Source: Leisingera sp. JC1 (GTDB taxonomy: Bacteria; Pseudomonadota; Alphaproteobacteria; Rhodobacterales; Rhodobacteraceae). Taken from it: a DNA stretch of 64,000 bases. Each line of letters begins with the position of its first letter. Positions within the stretch are counted from its first letter, which is position 1. The stretch lies in assembly GCF_001679925.1 (NCBI RefSeq), contig NZ_LYUZ01000103.1:158027-222026 (forward strand). The letters are read 5' to 3'. Position numbers and translations under genes: made by a program. Below the pieces are notes generated by a model. That model was not told the DNA's origin, ran no database searches, and was given only the letters and a program-made list of their open reading frames with translations. Positions 16,967-26,506 of this stretch are shown one piece after another.

Positions 16967-17521
16967 TCAGCGCGGGCTGCGTTTTGCCAAGATCCGCTGC
17001 AGGGTGCGGCGGTGCATGTTCAGCCGGCGGGCGGTTTCCGAGACATTGCGGTCGCACAGCTCATAGATCCGCTGGATATGCTCCCAGCGCACCCGGTCGG
17101 CGCTCATCGGGTTTTCCGGCGGCGGCGGCAACTCATCTCCGGTGGACAGCAGCGCATTCATGATGTCAGTGGCATCGGCCGGCTTGGACAGGTAGTCTGT
17201 TGCGCCGATTTTCACTGCCGCAACCGCGGTGGCAATGGCGCCATAGCCAGTCAGCACGACAACCCGGCTGTCCGGGCGTTTTTCGCGCAGCACCTCGACC
17301 ACATCAAGGCCGTTGCCATCCTCGAGCCGCAGATCAACCACGGCATAGGCAGGCGGGCGGGCGGTTGCAATGGCGCTGCCTGCGGCGACGGATCCTGCAG
17401 TCTCCACCTCGAAGCCGCGTTTCTCCATTGCCTTGGCAAGGCGCCGCAGAAACGGCTCGTCGTCATCGACCAGCAGCAGTGTCTTGTCGGGTCCAATTTC
17501 CTGCAGATCAGTTTCGGCCAT
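16967..17521 (-). CDS. regA: Redox response regulator RegA/PrrA (ActR)
   Basis: RegA is the DNA-binding partner of RegB and controls photosynthesis, respiration, nitrogen and denitrification genes according to redox state. It has 184 residues. The receiver domain carries the acidic pocket LLLVDDDEPF, phospho-acceptor Asp63 (YAVVDLRLEDGNGLDVV), Thr in VVVLTGYG and Lys in YLSKPAD. A poly-proline linker (ELPPPPENP) leads to a Fis-type helix-turn-helix (NVSETARRLNMHRRTLQRIL). All of these are invariant RegA features. It is 79 bases downstream of senC on the same strand. Confidence 0.97.
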   Translation of the reverse strand: MAETDLQEIGPDKTLLLVDDDEPFLRRLAKAMEKRGFEVETAGSVAAGSAIATARPPAYAVVDLRLEDGNGLDVVEVLREKRPDSRVVVLTGYGAIATAVAAVKIGATDYLSKPADATDIMNALLSTGDELPPPPENPMSADRVRWEHIQRIYELCDRNVSETARRLNMHRRTLQRILAKRSPR

Positions 17522-17600
17522 GCCCGGTCCTCCGCGCGGTTTTATCTATTGGCGCAAGAATATGTCCGGGCAGGGGAAAAGGTCAAACAGCTATCCTGCT

Positions 17601-18221
17601 TCAGATTTTCCCGACAAAGCAGGCGGTCTTGTCGGCCATCTGCTCTGCCGTTTCATCGCGGCGGAAGAACTCAACAAACCCTTCCTCGGGCAGCACCAGG
17701 TAGGAGAAGGTGGAATGGTCGACGAGATAGTAGTCCTCATCCCCTTCGTTCTTCTTGAAATAGGTCTTGTAGGCCTGGCTGGCAGCCTTCACCTGCTCCA
17801 GCGAACCGGTCAGCCCGATCATCTTCTCGTGCAGGTTGGCTGCGAAATCGCCAACGGCTTCAGGGGTATCGCGGTCTGGGTCGATGGAGATGAACACCGG
17901 CGTCACGCTGATGCCGCGCTCTGCCAGAACGTCGATGGCGTCTGCGTTTCGGGCGGCATCCATCGGGCAGACATCGGGACAGAAGGTGTAGCCGAAATAG
18001 ACGATGGACGGCTCGGTGATCACATCCTTGTCGGTGACGGTTTCGCCCTTGGCATTGATCAGTTCGAACGGCCCGCCGATGGTTTCGGTGCCGCCTGCGA
18101 TCTGGCTGCTGCGGCACTGCGCGAATTTGTCACCCCCGCCGCCCCCGCGTGTCAGAAACCAGGTACCGCCCACCAGGGCAGCGATAAAAGCAACAGCGAG
18201 GAGAGCAAAGACGCGGGTCAT
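17601..18221 (-). CDS. senC: SCO family copper protein SenC/PrrC
   Basis: SenC is a membrane-anchored thioredoxin-fold copper chaperone for cytochrome oxidase assembly and also influences RegB signalling. The 206-residue product has one N-terminal membrane anchor (residues 5-23). The CPDVC copper motif stands in the segment YFGYTFCPDVCP, and the third ligand His is in YYLVDHSTFSYLV. It lies between the divergent regB and the co-directional regA, the standard regB-senC-regA arrangement. Confidence 0.95.
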   Translation of the reverse strand: MTRVFALLAVAFIAALVGGTWFLTRGGGGGDKFAQCRSSQIAGGTETIGGPFELINAKGETVTDKDVITEPSIVYFGYTFCPDVCPMDAARNADAIDVLAERGISVTPVFISIDPDRDTPEAVGDFAANLHEKMIGLTGSLEQVKAASQAYKTYFKKNEGDEDYYLVDHSTFSYLVLPEEGFVEFFRRDETAEQMADKTACFVGKI

Positions 18222-18338
18222 GGGATCACACTTTTCGTCAGGGAAGGGTTGTTGATCGTTTGCGGCGCCAGACCTATCAAGAAATACGGCCGATGCAACT
18301 GGCGCACGGCGTCACATCTGCGGGAGCACCGGAACCGG

Positions 18339-19733
18339 ATGAACGATCGACTTTTCATGCTGGCAAGCAGCCACGATCACAGTCATTGGGTCCGGTTGCG
18401 GACGCTGATCCTGCTGCGCTGGGTGGCCATTGCCGGGCAGATTACCGCTATCGCGGTGGCACAGCACCGTTTCAACCTGCAGCTGGAACTGGGGCTGTGT
18501 TACCTGGCGATCGGCATCTCCGCGGCCGGCAACCTGATTGCCATCTTCGCCTTCCCGGAGAACAAGCGCCTCAGCGAGTTTGAAAACTTCCTGATGGTTC
18601 TGTTTGACCTGCTGCAGCTCGCCTTTCTGGTTTATTTGACCGGCGGGCTGAACAACCCCTTTGCCTTGCTTGTGCTGGGACCGGTGACGATTTCCGCGGC
18701 GGTGATGGGCCTGCGTTCCACCCTGATCATCGGCGCAACGGCCATCATCCTGGTCACGCTGATGGCTGAGTTCCACCTGCCGCTGCGGACCGAGCAGGGG
18801 TTCGTCCTGCGGATCCCGGATGTGTTCATTTTCGGCAACTGGATCGCCATCGTCATCGCGATTCTATTCATCGGTGCCTATTCCTTCCGTGTCAGTAACG
18901 AAATGCGGCTGATGTCGGACGCACTGAGCGCCACCCAGCTGGCCTTGTCGCGCGAACAGAAACTGACCGACCTGGGCGGCGTTGTTGCCGCAGCAGCGCA
19001 TGAACTGGGCACCCCGCTGGCCACCATCAAACTGACCAGCGCCGAGCTGATCGAGGAGCTGGACGACCGGCCGGACCTGCGTGAGGATGCTGCGCTGATC
19101 CGCGAACAGGCTGACCGCTGCCGGGACATCCTGCGCGGCATGGGCCGGGCGGGCAAGGACGACCTGCACCTGCGCCAGGCCCCGCTGTCGACACTGGTGA
19201 CGGAAGCTGCGGAGCCGCATATGCATCGCGGCAAGGCGGTTCTTTACCACGAGGAACCGCTGGAAGGCGGCAGCTTTCAGCAGCCGACAGTCCTGCGCAA
19301 GCCAGAGATCATCCACGGTCTGCGCAATCTGGTCCAAAATGCGGTCGATTTTTCGAAATCCACTGTCTGGATCAATGCGGCCTGGAACGACGAGCGTATC
19401 GTTCTGCTGATCAGCGACGACGGCCAAGGGTTCCCGCCGCATCTTCTTGGCCGCATCGGCGACCCGTTTGTGCGCCGCCGCCGGGGTGAAAGTGAACTGA
19501 AGCAGCGTCCTGAGTATGAAGGCATGGGTTTGGGGCTTTTCATTGCCAAGACGCTGCTGCAGCGCACCGGGGCGCGGCTGAAGTTCGCCAATGACTGGGA
19601 CCAGATCCATAGTGCAGCGCATGCGCCCGAAGGGCGCGGCGCCATCGTTGAAGTGGTCTGGCCGCGCGAGAAAATCGACGCCATGGAAGCAGGAGGCCCT
19701 GTAACCGGTAAAAATTTACCTTTAGAAGTTTAA
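18339..19733 (+). CDS. regB: Redox sensor histidine kinase RegB/PrrB (ActS)
   Basis: RegB phosphorylates RegA when the quinone pool and respiratory flow are reduced. It has 464 residues. About six transmembrane segments span residues 20-185, with the ubiquinone-binding heptapeptide GGLNNPF at 102-108. Phospho-acceptor His221 lies in AAAAHELGTPL and redox-active Cys261 in DRCRDILRGMGRAGKDD. The ATPase domain has NLVQNAVDFS (N-box), DDGQGFP and GMGLGLFIAK. The start at 18339 is preferred because longer in-frame readings run back through senC and regA. An ATG at 18357 is possible. senC is divergent, with 117 bases between. Confidence 0.96.
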   Translation: MNDRLFMLASSHDHSHWVRLRTLILLRWVAIAGQITAIAVAQHRFNLQLELGLCYLAIGISAAGNLIAIFAFPENKRLSEFENFLMVLFDLLQLAFLVYLTGGLNNPFALLVLGPVTISAAVMGLRSTLIIGATAIILVTLMAEFHLPLRTEQGFVLRIPDVFIFGNWIAIVIAILFIGAYSFRVSNEMRLMSDALSATQLALSREQKLTDLGGVVAAAAHELGTPLATIKLTSAELIEELDDRPDLREDAALIREQADRCRDILRGMGRAGKDDLHLRQAPLSTLVTEAAEPHMHRGKAVLYHEEPLEGGSFQQPTVLRKPEIIHGLRNLVQNAVDFSKSTVWINAAWNDERIVLLISDDGQGFPPHLLGRIGDPFVRRRRGESELKQRPEYEGMGLGLFIAKTLLQRTGARLKFANDWDQIHSAAHAPEGRGAIVEVVWPREKIDAMEAGGPVTGKNLPLEV

Positions 19734-19822
19734 CTATTCACTTTTGGGAAACCAATTAAACTTCATTTAACCATTTTTAGGGAACCATGAGGGCAAACGA
19801 GAGCTGAGCTAGGCAGGAAGAC

Positions 19823-21370
19823 ATGCAGGATTTCGCTTCGATCGAATGGTTCGTACTGGCCGCACTGTGTGCCGCCACGGCTGCAGCCGCAGTCTGGTGG
19901 CTGTCGCCCTCTCCGCGGCGCAATGGCATGGAACACGACTTGCTTGCCGCCGACGGCCGAACCGACGCCGTCTTTCTGTTTGACGACAGCAGCCTGATCG
20001 GCTGGTCCTCAGGCGCCCGCAAATTCATTGGCGACCAGGCGGAGAACTTTGACTGGAGCATGCTGCGCGACCAGCTGGCCCGCAGCTACCCCGGCCTGCC
20101 GCAATCGCCCGGTTTTCTCAAGGATGTGGGGCCGCTCGTGCTCTCCGGCACCGCCGCCGCCGAAAGCCGTGAGGCGCATTGCGAGTGGATTGACGGTGTC
20201 ACCCGAGTGCAGCTGCGCCGCAGCACATTGGAAGAAAAGAACAAATCCCTGGATCAGGAACTGACCACCCTGCGCGCTGCAGTGCATCAGGCCCCCTACC
20301 CGGTCTGGCTGCAGTCGGAAGAGGGCAACGTCACTTGGTCCAATCTCGCCTACGATAATCTGAACCAGAAGATTCGCGGCCGCAGTGCAGAATTTGCCGA
20401 CCCTTTGTTCACGGACCTCCACGATCCGATGACCAGCGGCAAGCCTGAGCGGATCCATATTCCGCTGCCAGACAGCGGCAAGAAGCTTTGGTACAATGTT
20501 TCAACCACCGAGACCGAGGCCGGCTGGCTGTGCCATGCGGTCGACGTGAACGCCGTCGTTGATGCCGAGGTTGCCCAGCGCAACTTTGTTCAGACCCTGG
20601 CCAAGACCTTTGCCCAGCTGTCGATCGGCCTGGCGATCTTTGACCGCAACCGCCAACTGGTGCTGTTCAATCCGGTGCTGATCGACCTGACCGCACTGCC
20701 TGCAAACTTCCTCAGCTCGCGGCCCAACCTTCTCACTTTTTTCGACCGGTTGCGCGACCAGCGGATGATGCCGGAGCCCAAGAGCTATTCCAGCTGGCGC
20801 CACCAGATGGCCGACCTGCTGGAGGCCGCTGCCGAGGGCCGGTACCAGGAAACCTGGTCGCTGCCGTCAGGCTCTGTCTACAAAGTCTCGGGCCGCCCGC
20901 ATCCGGATGGCGCCATCGCCTTCCTGTTCGAGGACATCACCGCCGAAGTCACGCTGACCCGACAATTCCGCTCAGAGCTGGAAATGGGCCAGTCGATCCT
21001 GGACCAGATGGACGAAGCCATTGCCGTTTTTGCCAATGACGGCAGCCTGAGCTTTTCAAACAGCGCTTATGGCAGCCTGTGGCAGATGGACCCTGATTCC
21101 AGCTTTGCCAAAGTGTCTATCATGGACGCCAGCCGGATCTGGCAGGACACCTGCGCGCCGACCCCGGTCTGGGGCGAGATCCGCGACTTCGTGGCGGGCT
21201 GCGAAGGGCGCGAGGCCTGGTGGTCCCATGTTCAGCTGCGCAATGGCAACAGAATGATCTGCAAGGTAACGGCAATCCAGAACGGCGCCACAATGGTCAG
21301 CTTCCGAAAGCCGGACGCAGCTGCCCTTCCGGCGGGCCAGGAACGCTTTGCCGCCAACCCGCAAGACTAA
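19823..21370 (+). CDS. PAS-domain membrane protein without a kinase domain
   Basis: The 515-residue protein has one N-terminal membrane segment (about residues 9-27) and then several PAS-like domains. One, around TLRAAVHQAPYPVWLQSEEGNVTWSN, is followed by a PAS_7-type domain (FAQLSIGLAIFDRNRQLVLFN) and another (ILDQMDEAIAVFANDGSLSFSN). A short helix near residue 135 (EEKNKSLDQELTTLRAAVHQ) links them. No histidine-kinase, GGDEF, EAL or helix-turn-helix domain follows, so it may be a scaffold or sensor partner. It is 89 bases after regB and 49 bases before tsaE. Its function is not known. Confidence 0.8.
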   Translation: MQDFASIEWFVLAALCAATAAAAVWWLSPSPRRNGMEHDLLAADGRTDAVFLFDDSSLIGWSSGARKFIGDQAENFDWSMLRDQLARSYPGLPQSPGFLKDVGPLVLSGTAAAESREAHCEWIDGVTRVQLRRSTLEEKNKSLDQELTTLRAAVHQAPYPVWLQSEEGNVTWSNLAYDNLNQKIRGRSAEFADPLFTDLHDPMTSGKPERIHIPLPDSGKKLWYNVSTTETEAGWLCHAVDVNAVVDAEVAQRNFVQTLAKTFAQLSIGLAIFDRNRQLVLFNPVLIDLTALPANFLSSRPNLLTFFDRLRDQRMMPEPKSYSSWRHQMADLLEAAAEGRYQETWSLPSGSVYKVSGRPHPDGAIAFLFEDITAEVTLTRQFRSELEMGQSILDQMDEAIAVFANDGSLSFSNSAYGSLWQMDPDSSFAKVSIMDASRIWQDTCAPTPVWGEIRDFVAGCEGREAWWSHVQLRNGNRMICKVTAIQNGATMVSFRKPDAAALPAGQERFAANPQD

Positions 21371-21419
21371 AACTTGAAACCAGCTTGCAGCGGTAACGCG
21401 GCGGCGTCATTGTACCGCC

Positions 21420-21896
21420 ATGACCACAAACACTGCGGCTTGCACGCTGAATTCGCCTGAGGAAACGGCCGACCTGGCCGCCCGAGTCGCCGGAGCCCTG
21501 CGCCCCGGCGATTGCTTGTTGTTGGAGGGCGTAATCGGTGCCGGAAAGACCCATTTCGCCCGTCACCTGATCCAGTCCCTGATGGACGTGCCCGAAGACG
21601 TGCCTTCGCCCACCTTTACATTGGTGCAAACCTATGAGGTGCCCGCCGGCGAGCTGTGGCACACCGACCTTTACCGGCTGTGCTCCTTGGAGGAGCTGGA
21701 GGAGCTGGGCCTGACCGAAGCTTTCGAGAACGCGATCTGTTTGGTCGAATGGCCTGACCGGCTGCAGGAACTGACACCTCCGCACGCATTGCATCTGACG
21801 CTGGCCCTGGACCCGGAACACGAAGACCGCCGCCGGTTGACGCTCCGCTGGAGCGACACAAAATGGCAGCCCCTGATGGAGCGCATCTGCGCATGA
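21420..21896 (+). CDS. tsaE: tRNA threonylcarbamoyladenosine biosynthesis ATPase TsaE
   Basis: TsaE is the small ATPase of the t6A complex (TsaB-TsaD-TsaE). It has 158 residues with Walker A GVIGAGKTHFAR, the family segment SPTFTLVQTYEV, WHTDLYRL and the Walker B-like ICLVEWPDRL. Its stop overlaps the next start (ATGA), making it the first gene of the tsaE-amgK-murU-addB-addA run. Confidence 0.96.
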   Translation: MTTNTAACTLNSPEETADLAARVAGALRPGDCLLLEGVIGAGKTHFARHLIQSLMDVPEDVPSPTFTLVQTYEVPAGELWHTDLYRLCSLEELEELGLTEAFENAICLVEWPDRLQELTPPHALHLTLALDPEHEDRRRLTLRWSDTKWQPLMERICA

Positions 21897-22891
21897 CCGA
21901 GCGTAACACCCTGTGCGAAAGTTTCCTGTCGCAAACCCCCTATGCAAACTGGCAGCGCAGACCGCTGGCCGGCGACGCCTCCAACAGGCGTTATGAACGG
22001 CTGACAAACGCCGGTGGCGGGACTGCCGTGCTGATGGATGCACCGCCTGAAAAGGGCGAGGACGTCCGACCCTTTATCCGCATTGCAAAGTATCTGCGCA
22101 CGCAGGGCCTCAGCGCACCCGAGATTCTGGCAAAGGATGTCGAGAACGGTTTTCTGCTGCTGGAGGATCTGGGCGACGATCTTTATGCCCGCGTCATTAA
22201 GCGGCAACCTGCACTGGAAAGGGAACTTTATGAGGCCGCCACAGACGCGCTGGTTGCCCTCCATCAGGCGCCGATGCCGGAATTGGAGCCCTATGGCCCG
22301 CGGCTGATGGCGGAAATGGCCGGGCTTGCGCTGTCGAAATACCGCGACGGGATTCAAGGCGGTCACGATCCGGAGCTGCAATCACGGTTCGAGAACCGGT
22401 TGGAGGACATTCTGCGCGAAACGGTTAAGGGTGATCCAGTCCTGGTGCAGCGGGACTACCACGCTGAAAACCTGCTGTGGCTGCCGGACCGGGACGGTGT
22501 CGCCCGCGTCGGTCTTCTGGACTTTCAGGACGCGCGGGCCGGCCACCCGGCCTATGATCTTGTTTCGCTTCTGCAGGACGCCCGCCGCGACGTGCCGGCC
22601 GGTATCGAGATGCAAATGATCAGCCGCTACATTGCAGCTGCCGGTGCCGATCAATCCGGTTTCCGCACCGCCTATACCGTTCTGGGCGTGCAGCGGAACA
22701 TGCGCATTCTGGGTGTTTTTGCCCGGCTCAGCCTCGATTACGGAAAACCGCATTATGTGGATCTGATCCCGCGGGTCTGGGACCATTTCATCCGCGGGCT
22801 GGAGCACTCGGCCCTGGCCCCGGTGGCAGAGCTTCTGCGGGACAGCCTGCCTGCCCCAACCCCGGAAAACCTGAACAAGCTGAGGCCCTGA
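21893..22891 (+). CDS. amgK: Amino-sugar kinase AmgK (aminoglycoside phosphotransferase family)
   Basis: AmgK phosphorylates the anomeric hydroxyl of N-acetylmuramate and N-acetylglucosamine, feeding a cell-wall recycling route. It has 332 residues of the APH fold: an N-terminal lobe with PLAGDASNRRYERL, then the catalytic loop VLVQRDYHAENLLW and the metal-binding GLLDFQDARAGHPAYDL. It starts inside the tsaE stop codon and overlaps murU by one base. The adjacent MurU gene makes the assignment specific. Confidence 0.9.
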   Translation: MTERNTLCESFLSQTPYANWQRRPLAGDASNRRYERLTNAGGGTAVLMDAPPEKGEDVRPFIRIAKYLRTQGLSAPEILAKDVENGFLLLEDLGDDLYARVIKRQPALERELYEAATDALVALHQAPMPELEPYGPRLMAEMAGLALSKYRDGIQGGHDPELQSRFENRLEDILRETVKGDPVLVQRDYHAENLLWLPDRDGVARVGLLDFQDARAGHPAYDLVSLLQDARRDVPAGIEMQMISRYIAAAGADQSGFRTAYTVLGVQRNMRILGVFARLSLDYGKPHYVDLIPRVWDHFIRGLEHSALAPVAELLRDSLPAPTPENLNKLRP

Positions 22892-23583
22892 TGCAGTGCT
22901 CACCCGAAGCCGTCATGCTGTTTGCCGCAGGCTTTGGCACCCGGATGCGGGAGCTGACCCGCGATAGGCCGAAGCCGATGATTAAAGTCGCCGGCAAGCC
23001 GCTGATTGCGCATGCTCTGAATTTGGCAAAAGAGGTTAAGCCCGCCCGGATTGCAGCCAATGTGCATTACAAGCCAGAACCGCTGAAGGCCTTTTTAGAG
23101 CCTGAAAACGTGCTGGTCAGCCATGAGATGCCCGAGATTCTCGATACCGGCGGCGGGTTGCGTCATGCTCTGCCTCTGCTGGGCAGCGGCCCGGTTTTCA
23201 CCATGAACACGGATGCCATCTGGACAGGCCCAAACCCGCTGCAATTGGCGCAAGAGGTCTGGGACCCGGAGAGGATGGATGCGCTTTTGGTCTGTGTGCC
23301 GCTTGTGAATGCCATAGGCCGCAGTGGGCAGGGCGACTTTTCAGCCGATGCCGAGGGCCGTATCAGCCGGGGCGGAAATCTGGTCTATGGCGGGGTGCAG
23401 ATCCTGAAAACACAAGGGCTGCAGGACGTTGAGGAGCAAGTATTCTCGCTTAATGTCCTATGGAACCGGATGGCGGCTGCCGGGCGGCTGTTTGCTCTGG
23501 AATATCCCGGCCGCTGGTGCGATGTGGGCCATCCTGAAGGGATCAAGCTGGCCGAGGATCTGATAGCTGCAGATGATGTTTGA
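22891..23583 (+). CDS. murU: N-acetylmuramate alpha-1-phosphate uridylyltransferase MurU
   Basis: MurU converts MurNAc-1-phosphate and UTP to UDP-MurNAc, bypassing de novo MurA/MurB synthesis. It is a 230-residue nucleotidyltransferase with the signature MLFAAGFGTRMRELTRDRPKPMIKVAGKPLI split over its first 40 residues, an EILDTGGGLRHALPLL segment and FTMNTDAIW with the metal-binding Asp. It overlaps amgK (TGATG) and addB (11 bases). AmgK-MurU pairs are a known peptidoglycan-recycling module. Confidence 0.92.
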   Translation: MQCSPEAVMLFAAGFGTRMRELTRDRPKPMIKVAGKPLIAHALNLAKEVKPARIAANVHYKPEPLKAFLEPENVLVSHEMPEILDTGGGLRHALPLLGSGPVFTMNTDAIWTGPNPLQLAQEVWDPERMDALLVCVPLVNAIGRSGQGDFSADAEGRISRGGNLVYGGVQILKTQGLQDVEEQVFSLNVLWNRMAAAGRLFALEYPGRWCDVGHPEGIKLAEDLIAADDV

Positions 23584-26506
23584 ACCATCCGCCAAACCGC
23601 GCGTCTTTGCCGTGCCTTGCGGCGTCGATTTCCCGCGCGCACTGGTCGAGGGACTGCGCGATCGTGCGCGCAGCTTGCCGCCAGAAACACTGGCCCGGGC
23701 CGAACTGATCGTCAACACCTCCCGCATGGCGCGGCGTATCCGCAGCCTGTTTGACGACGGTCCCGCAATACTGCTGCCGCGGATGCTGATGCTGACTGAT
23801 CTGGCCCAGCGGGCCGCATTAGACGGGCTGCCGCCCGCCCTGCCCCCGCTGCGGCGCCGGCTGGAGCTGTCGCAGCTGATTGCCAAGCTGCTGGATGCGC
23901 AGCCTGACCTTGCCTCCCGCGCGTCACTTTATGATCTGTCCGAAAGCCTGGCAGCGCTGATTGACGAGATGCAGGGTGAAGGTGTCAGCACCGATGCCAT
24001 CCGGGACCTGGACGTTTCGGACATGTCCGGCCACTGGGCACGGGCGCAAGCCTTCATTGGAATCGCGGATGAGTTCACTGGCCTGCATGAGGGCGCGATG
24101 GATGCCCAGGCGTGGCAGCGGCAGGTGGTGCTGAACCTGATTGAGGAGTGGCAGGAAAACCCGCCTGCCCACCCGGTCATTCTGGCCGGCTCCACCGGGT
24201 CGCGCGGCACCACCTTGATGCTGATGCAGGCCATTGCCCGCCTGCCGCAGGGCGCCGTGGTGCTGCCCGGTTTCGATTTCGACCAGCCCGACGGCGTCTG
24301 GCGCGGGCTGGATGACCCGATGATCTCGGAAGATCACCCGCAGTACAGGTTTCACAAGCTGATGAAGGACTTGGAACTGGCCCCGGACGACGTGCAGCCT
24401 TGGACGAATACTGCGCCAGTTTCACCCGAACGGAACCGGCTGGTGTCTCTGACCTTGCGCCCGGCCCCGGTGACGGACGCCTGGATGAGCGAAGGCCCCA
24501 AGCTGACCGGATTGGACAAGGCCACCGAAAACGTCACCCTGGTCGAGGCTACCAGTCCCCGTGCCGAGGCACTGGCCATTGCGCTGCGTCTGCGTCAGGC
24601 GGCAGAGGACGGGCAGACCGCCGCGCTGATCACGCCCGACCGGATGCTGACCCGTCAGGTCTCTGCGGCGCTGGACCGCTGGGACATCCTGCCGGATGAT
24701 TCGGCCGGCCAGCCGCTGCAGCTGTCGCCGCCGGGCCGGTTCCTGCGCCACGTGGCAGGGTTGTTCTGCAAGCCGCTGGCCTGCGACAGCCTGCTAACGC
24801 TGCTGAAGCATCCGCTGACCCATGACGGCGCAGACCGGGGCAACCACCTGCGCCAGACCCGCGAGCTGGAACTGTTCCTGCGCCGCAACGGACCGCCCTT
24901 CCCCGATGTCGCTGCCTTTGGCAGCTTTGAAATGGGCCGTCAGCTGACAGCGGGCTGGACCGGCTGGCTGAGCGCCTGTTTCGCGGATCAGGAGATCGCC
25001 GGCACCCTGCCCCTGACCGATTGGGTCGAACGGCTGCGTGATCTGGCCGAGCGCATCGCCGCCGGCAGCCAGACGGATGGCGCCGGCACGCTGTGGGACA
25101 AGAAAGCAGGCCAGGTCGCGCTCGCCTGTATCGCTAACCTGGAGAGTGAGGCCCCCTATGGCGGCGAAATGACCGCCCGCGATTTCGCCGACCTTCTTGG
25201 CGCGCTGCTGAGCCAGGGTGAGGTGCGCGACCGCGATGCGCCCTATGGCTCTATCATGATCTGGGGCACCCTGGAGGCCCGGGTGCAGGGCGCGGATCTG
25301 GTGATTCTCGGCGGTCTTAATGAGGGCAGCTGGCCGGAGGCCGCCAGCCCCGATCCCTGGCTGAACCGCCAGCTGCGCAACCAGGCGGGCCTGTTACTGC
25401 CGGAGCGCCGCATTGGCCTGTCGGCGCATGACTTCCAGCAGGCCATTGCGGCGCCAGAGGTCTGGCTGACCCGCGCCGAACGGTCAGAGGAAGCCGACAC
25501 TGTGCCGTCGCGCTGGCTGAACCGGCTGACCAATCTGCTGTCGGGCCTGCCGGAACAGGGCGGTCGCGTGGCACTTGACACCATGCGGGCCAAAGGCCGC
25601 CAGTGGCTCGGCTGGGCGGAGGCGCTGGAGGAGCCAGCGCCGATTCCGCAATATCCCCGCCCGTCCCCCTGCCCGCCGGTGGCGGCCCGCCCGCGGCGGC
25701 TCACGATCACCGAAATTCCGCTGCTGATCCGCGATCCTTACGCGATTTACGCGAAACATGTGCTGCGGCTAAAGCCGCTCAACCCGCTTGTGCAAGAACC
25801 CGATGCCCTGCTGCGCGGCATTGTTGTGCATGAGGTGTTCGAGCACTTTATTAAGGACGCCCAGGCCGACCCGTCGCTGCTGACGGCGGATCAGCTGATC
25901 GGCAAGACGCGAGACCTGCTGGAGACTCATGTGCCTTGGCCCGTCGCCCGCATCCTTTGGCACAGCCGCATCCGCAAGATTGCCGGCGACTTCGTCCTGG
26001 CCGAGCAGGAGCGCCAATCCCGCGCCAAGCCGGTCGCCTTCGAGGCCAAGGGCAGCGCCCGGCTGGATCCGCTAGATTTCACCATCGCCTGCCGCGCCGA
26101 CCGGATCGACATGGACGACCGCGGCTTCCTGCATCTCTACGACTACAAGACCGGCACACCGCCCAGCGAGGCACAGCAGAAGAAGTTCGAAAAACAGCTG
26201 CTGATCGAGGCTGCAATGGCCGAGGAAGGCGCCTTTGACGACCTCGGCCCGGCGGAAGTGGCGCGTGCGCTGTTCATAGGATTGGGCAGTAAACTGAACG
26301 AAGTCCAGGCGCCTCTGGAGGATGAGCCTCCAGCCAAGGTCTGGGATGAGCTAAGTACACTGATCGGAGCCTATTTCGAGCCTAACCAAGGTTATTCGAG
26401 CCGCCGCATGGTGCACCGGGATGACATCGCCGGCGATTACGACCACCTGGCGCGCTACGGCGAATGGGACCGCAGCGCCGAACCGCAGCCGGAGGATCTG
26501 GCATGA
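23573..26506 (+). CDS. addB: Double-strand break repair protein AddB
   Basis: AddB is the Chi-recognising, nuclease-bearing subunit of the AddAB helicase-nuclease in alphaproteobacteria. It is 977 residues. The N-terminal part is a degenerate helicase with ADLVILGGLNEGSWPEAASPDPW near residue 575. The C-terminal RecB-type nuclease has LLRGIVVHEVFEHF (His) and CRADRIDMDDRGFLHLYDYKTG (catalytic Asp and Lys). I do not see the four-cysteine iron-sulphur staple known from Bacillus AddB. An ATG three bases downstream is an equally good start. It overlaps addA by four bases. Confidence 0.96.
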   Translation: MMFEPSAKPRVFAVPCGVDFPRALVEGLRDRARSLPPETLARAELIVNTSRMARRIRSLFDDGPAILLPRMLMLTDLAQRAALDGLPPALPPLRRRLELSQLIAKLLDAQPDLASRASLYDLSESLAALIDEMQGEGVSTDAIRDLDVSDMSGHWARAQAFIGIADEFTGLHEGAMDAQAWQRQVVLNLIEEWQENPPAHPVILAGSTGSRGTTLMLMQAIARLPQGAVVLPGFDFDQPDGVWRGLDDPMISEDHPQYRFHKLMKDLELAPDDVQPWTNTAPVSPERNRLVSLTLRPAPVTDAWMSEGPKLTGLDKATENVTLVEATSPRAEALAIALRLRQAAEDGQTAALITPDRMLTRQVSAALDRWDILPDDSAGQPLQLSPPGRFLRHVAGLFCKPLACDSLLTLLKHPLTHDGADRGNHLRQTRELELFLRRNGPPFPDVAAFGSFEMGRQLTAGWTGWLSACFADQEIAGTLPLTDWVERLRDLAERIAAGSQTDGAGTLWDKKAGQVALACIANLESEAPYGGEMTARDFADLLGALLSQGEVRDRDAPYGSIMIWGTLEARVQGADLVILGGLNEGSWPEAASPDPWLNRQLRNQAGLLLPERRIGLSAHDFQQAIAAPEVWLTRAERSEEADTVPSRWLNRLTNLLSGLPEQGGRVALDTMRAKGRQWLGWAEALEEPAPIPQYPRPSPCPPVAARPRRLTITEIPLLIRDPYAIYAKHVLRLKPLNPLVQEPDALLRGIVVHEVFEHFIKDAQADPSLLTADQLIGKTRDLLETHVPWPVARILWHSRIRKIAGDFVLAEQERQSRAKPVAFEAKGSARLDPLDFTIACRADRIDMDDRGFLHLYDYKTGTPPSEAQQKKFEKQLLIEAAMAEEGAFDDLGPAEVARALFIGLGSKLNEVQAPLEDEPPAKVWDELSTLIGAYFEPNQGYSSRRMVHRDDIAGDYDHLARYGEWDRSAEPQPEDLA

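Noticed and set aside
17370..18338. Longer in-frame 5' extension of regB
   Set aside because: It would run through senC and part of regA on the opposite strand. The RegB N-terminus is recognised at 18339.
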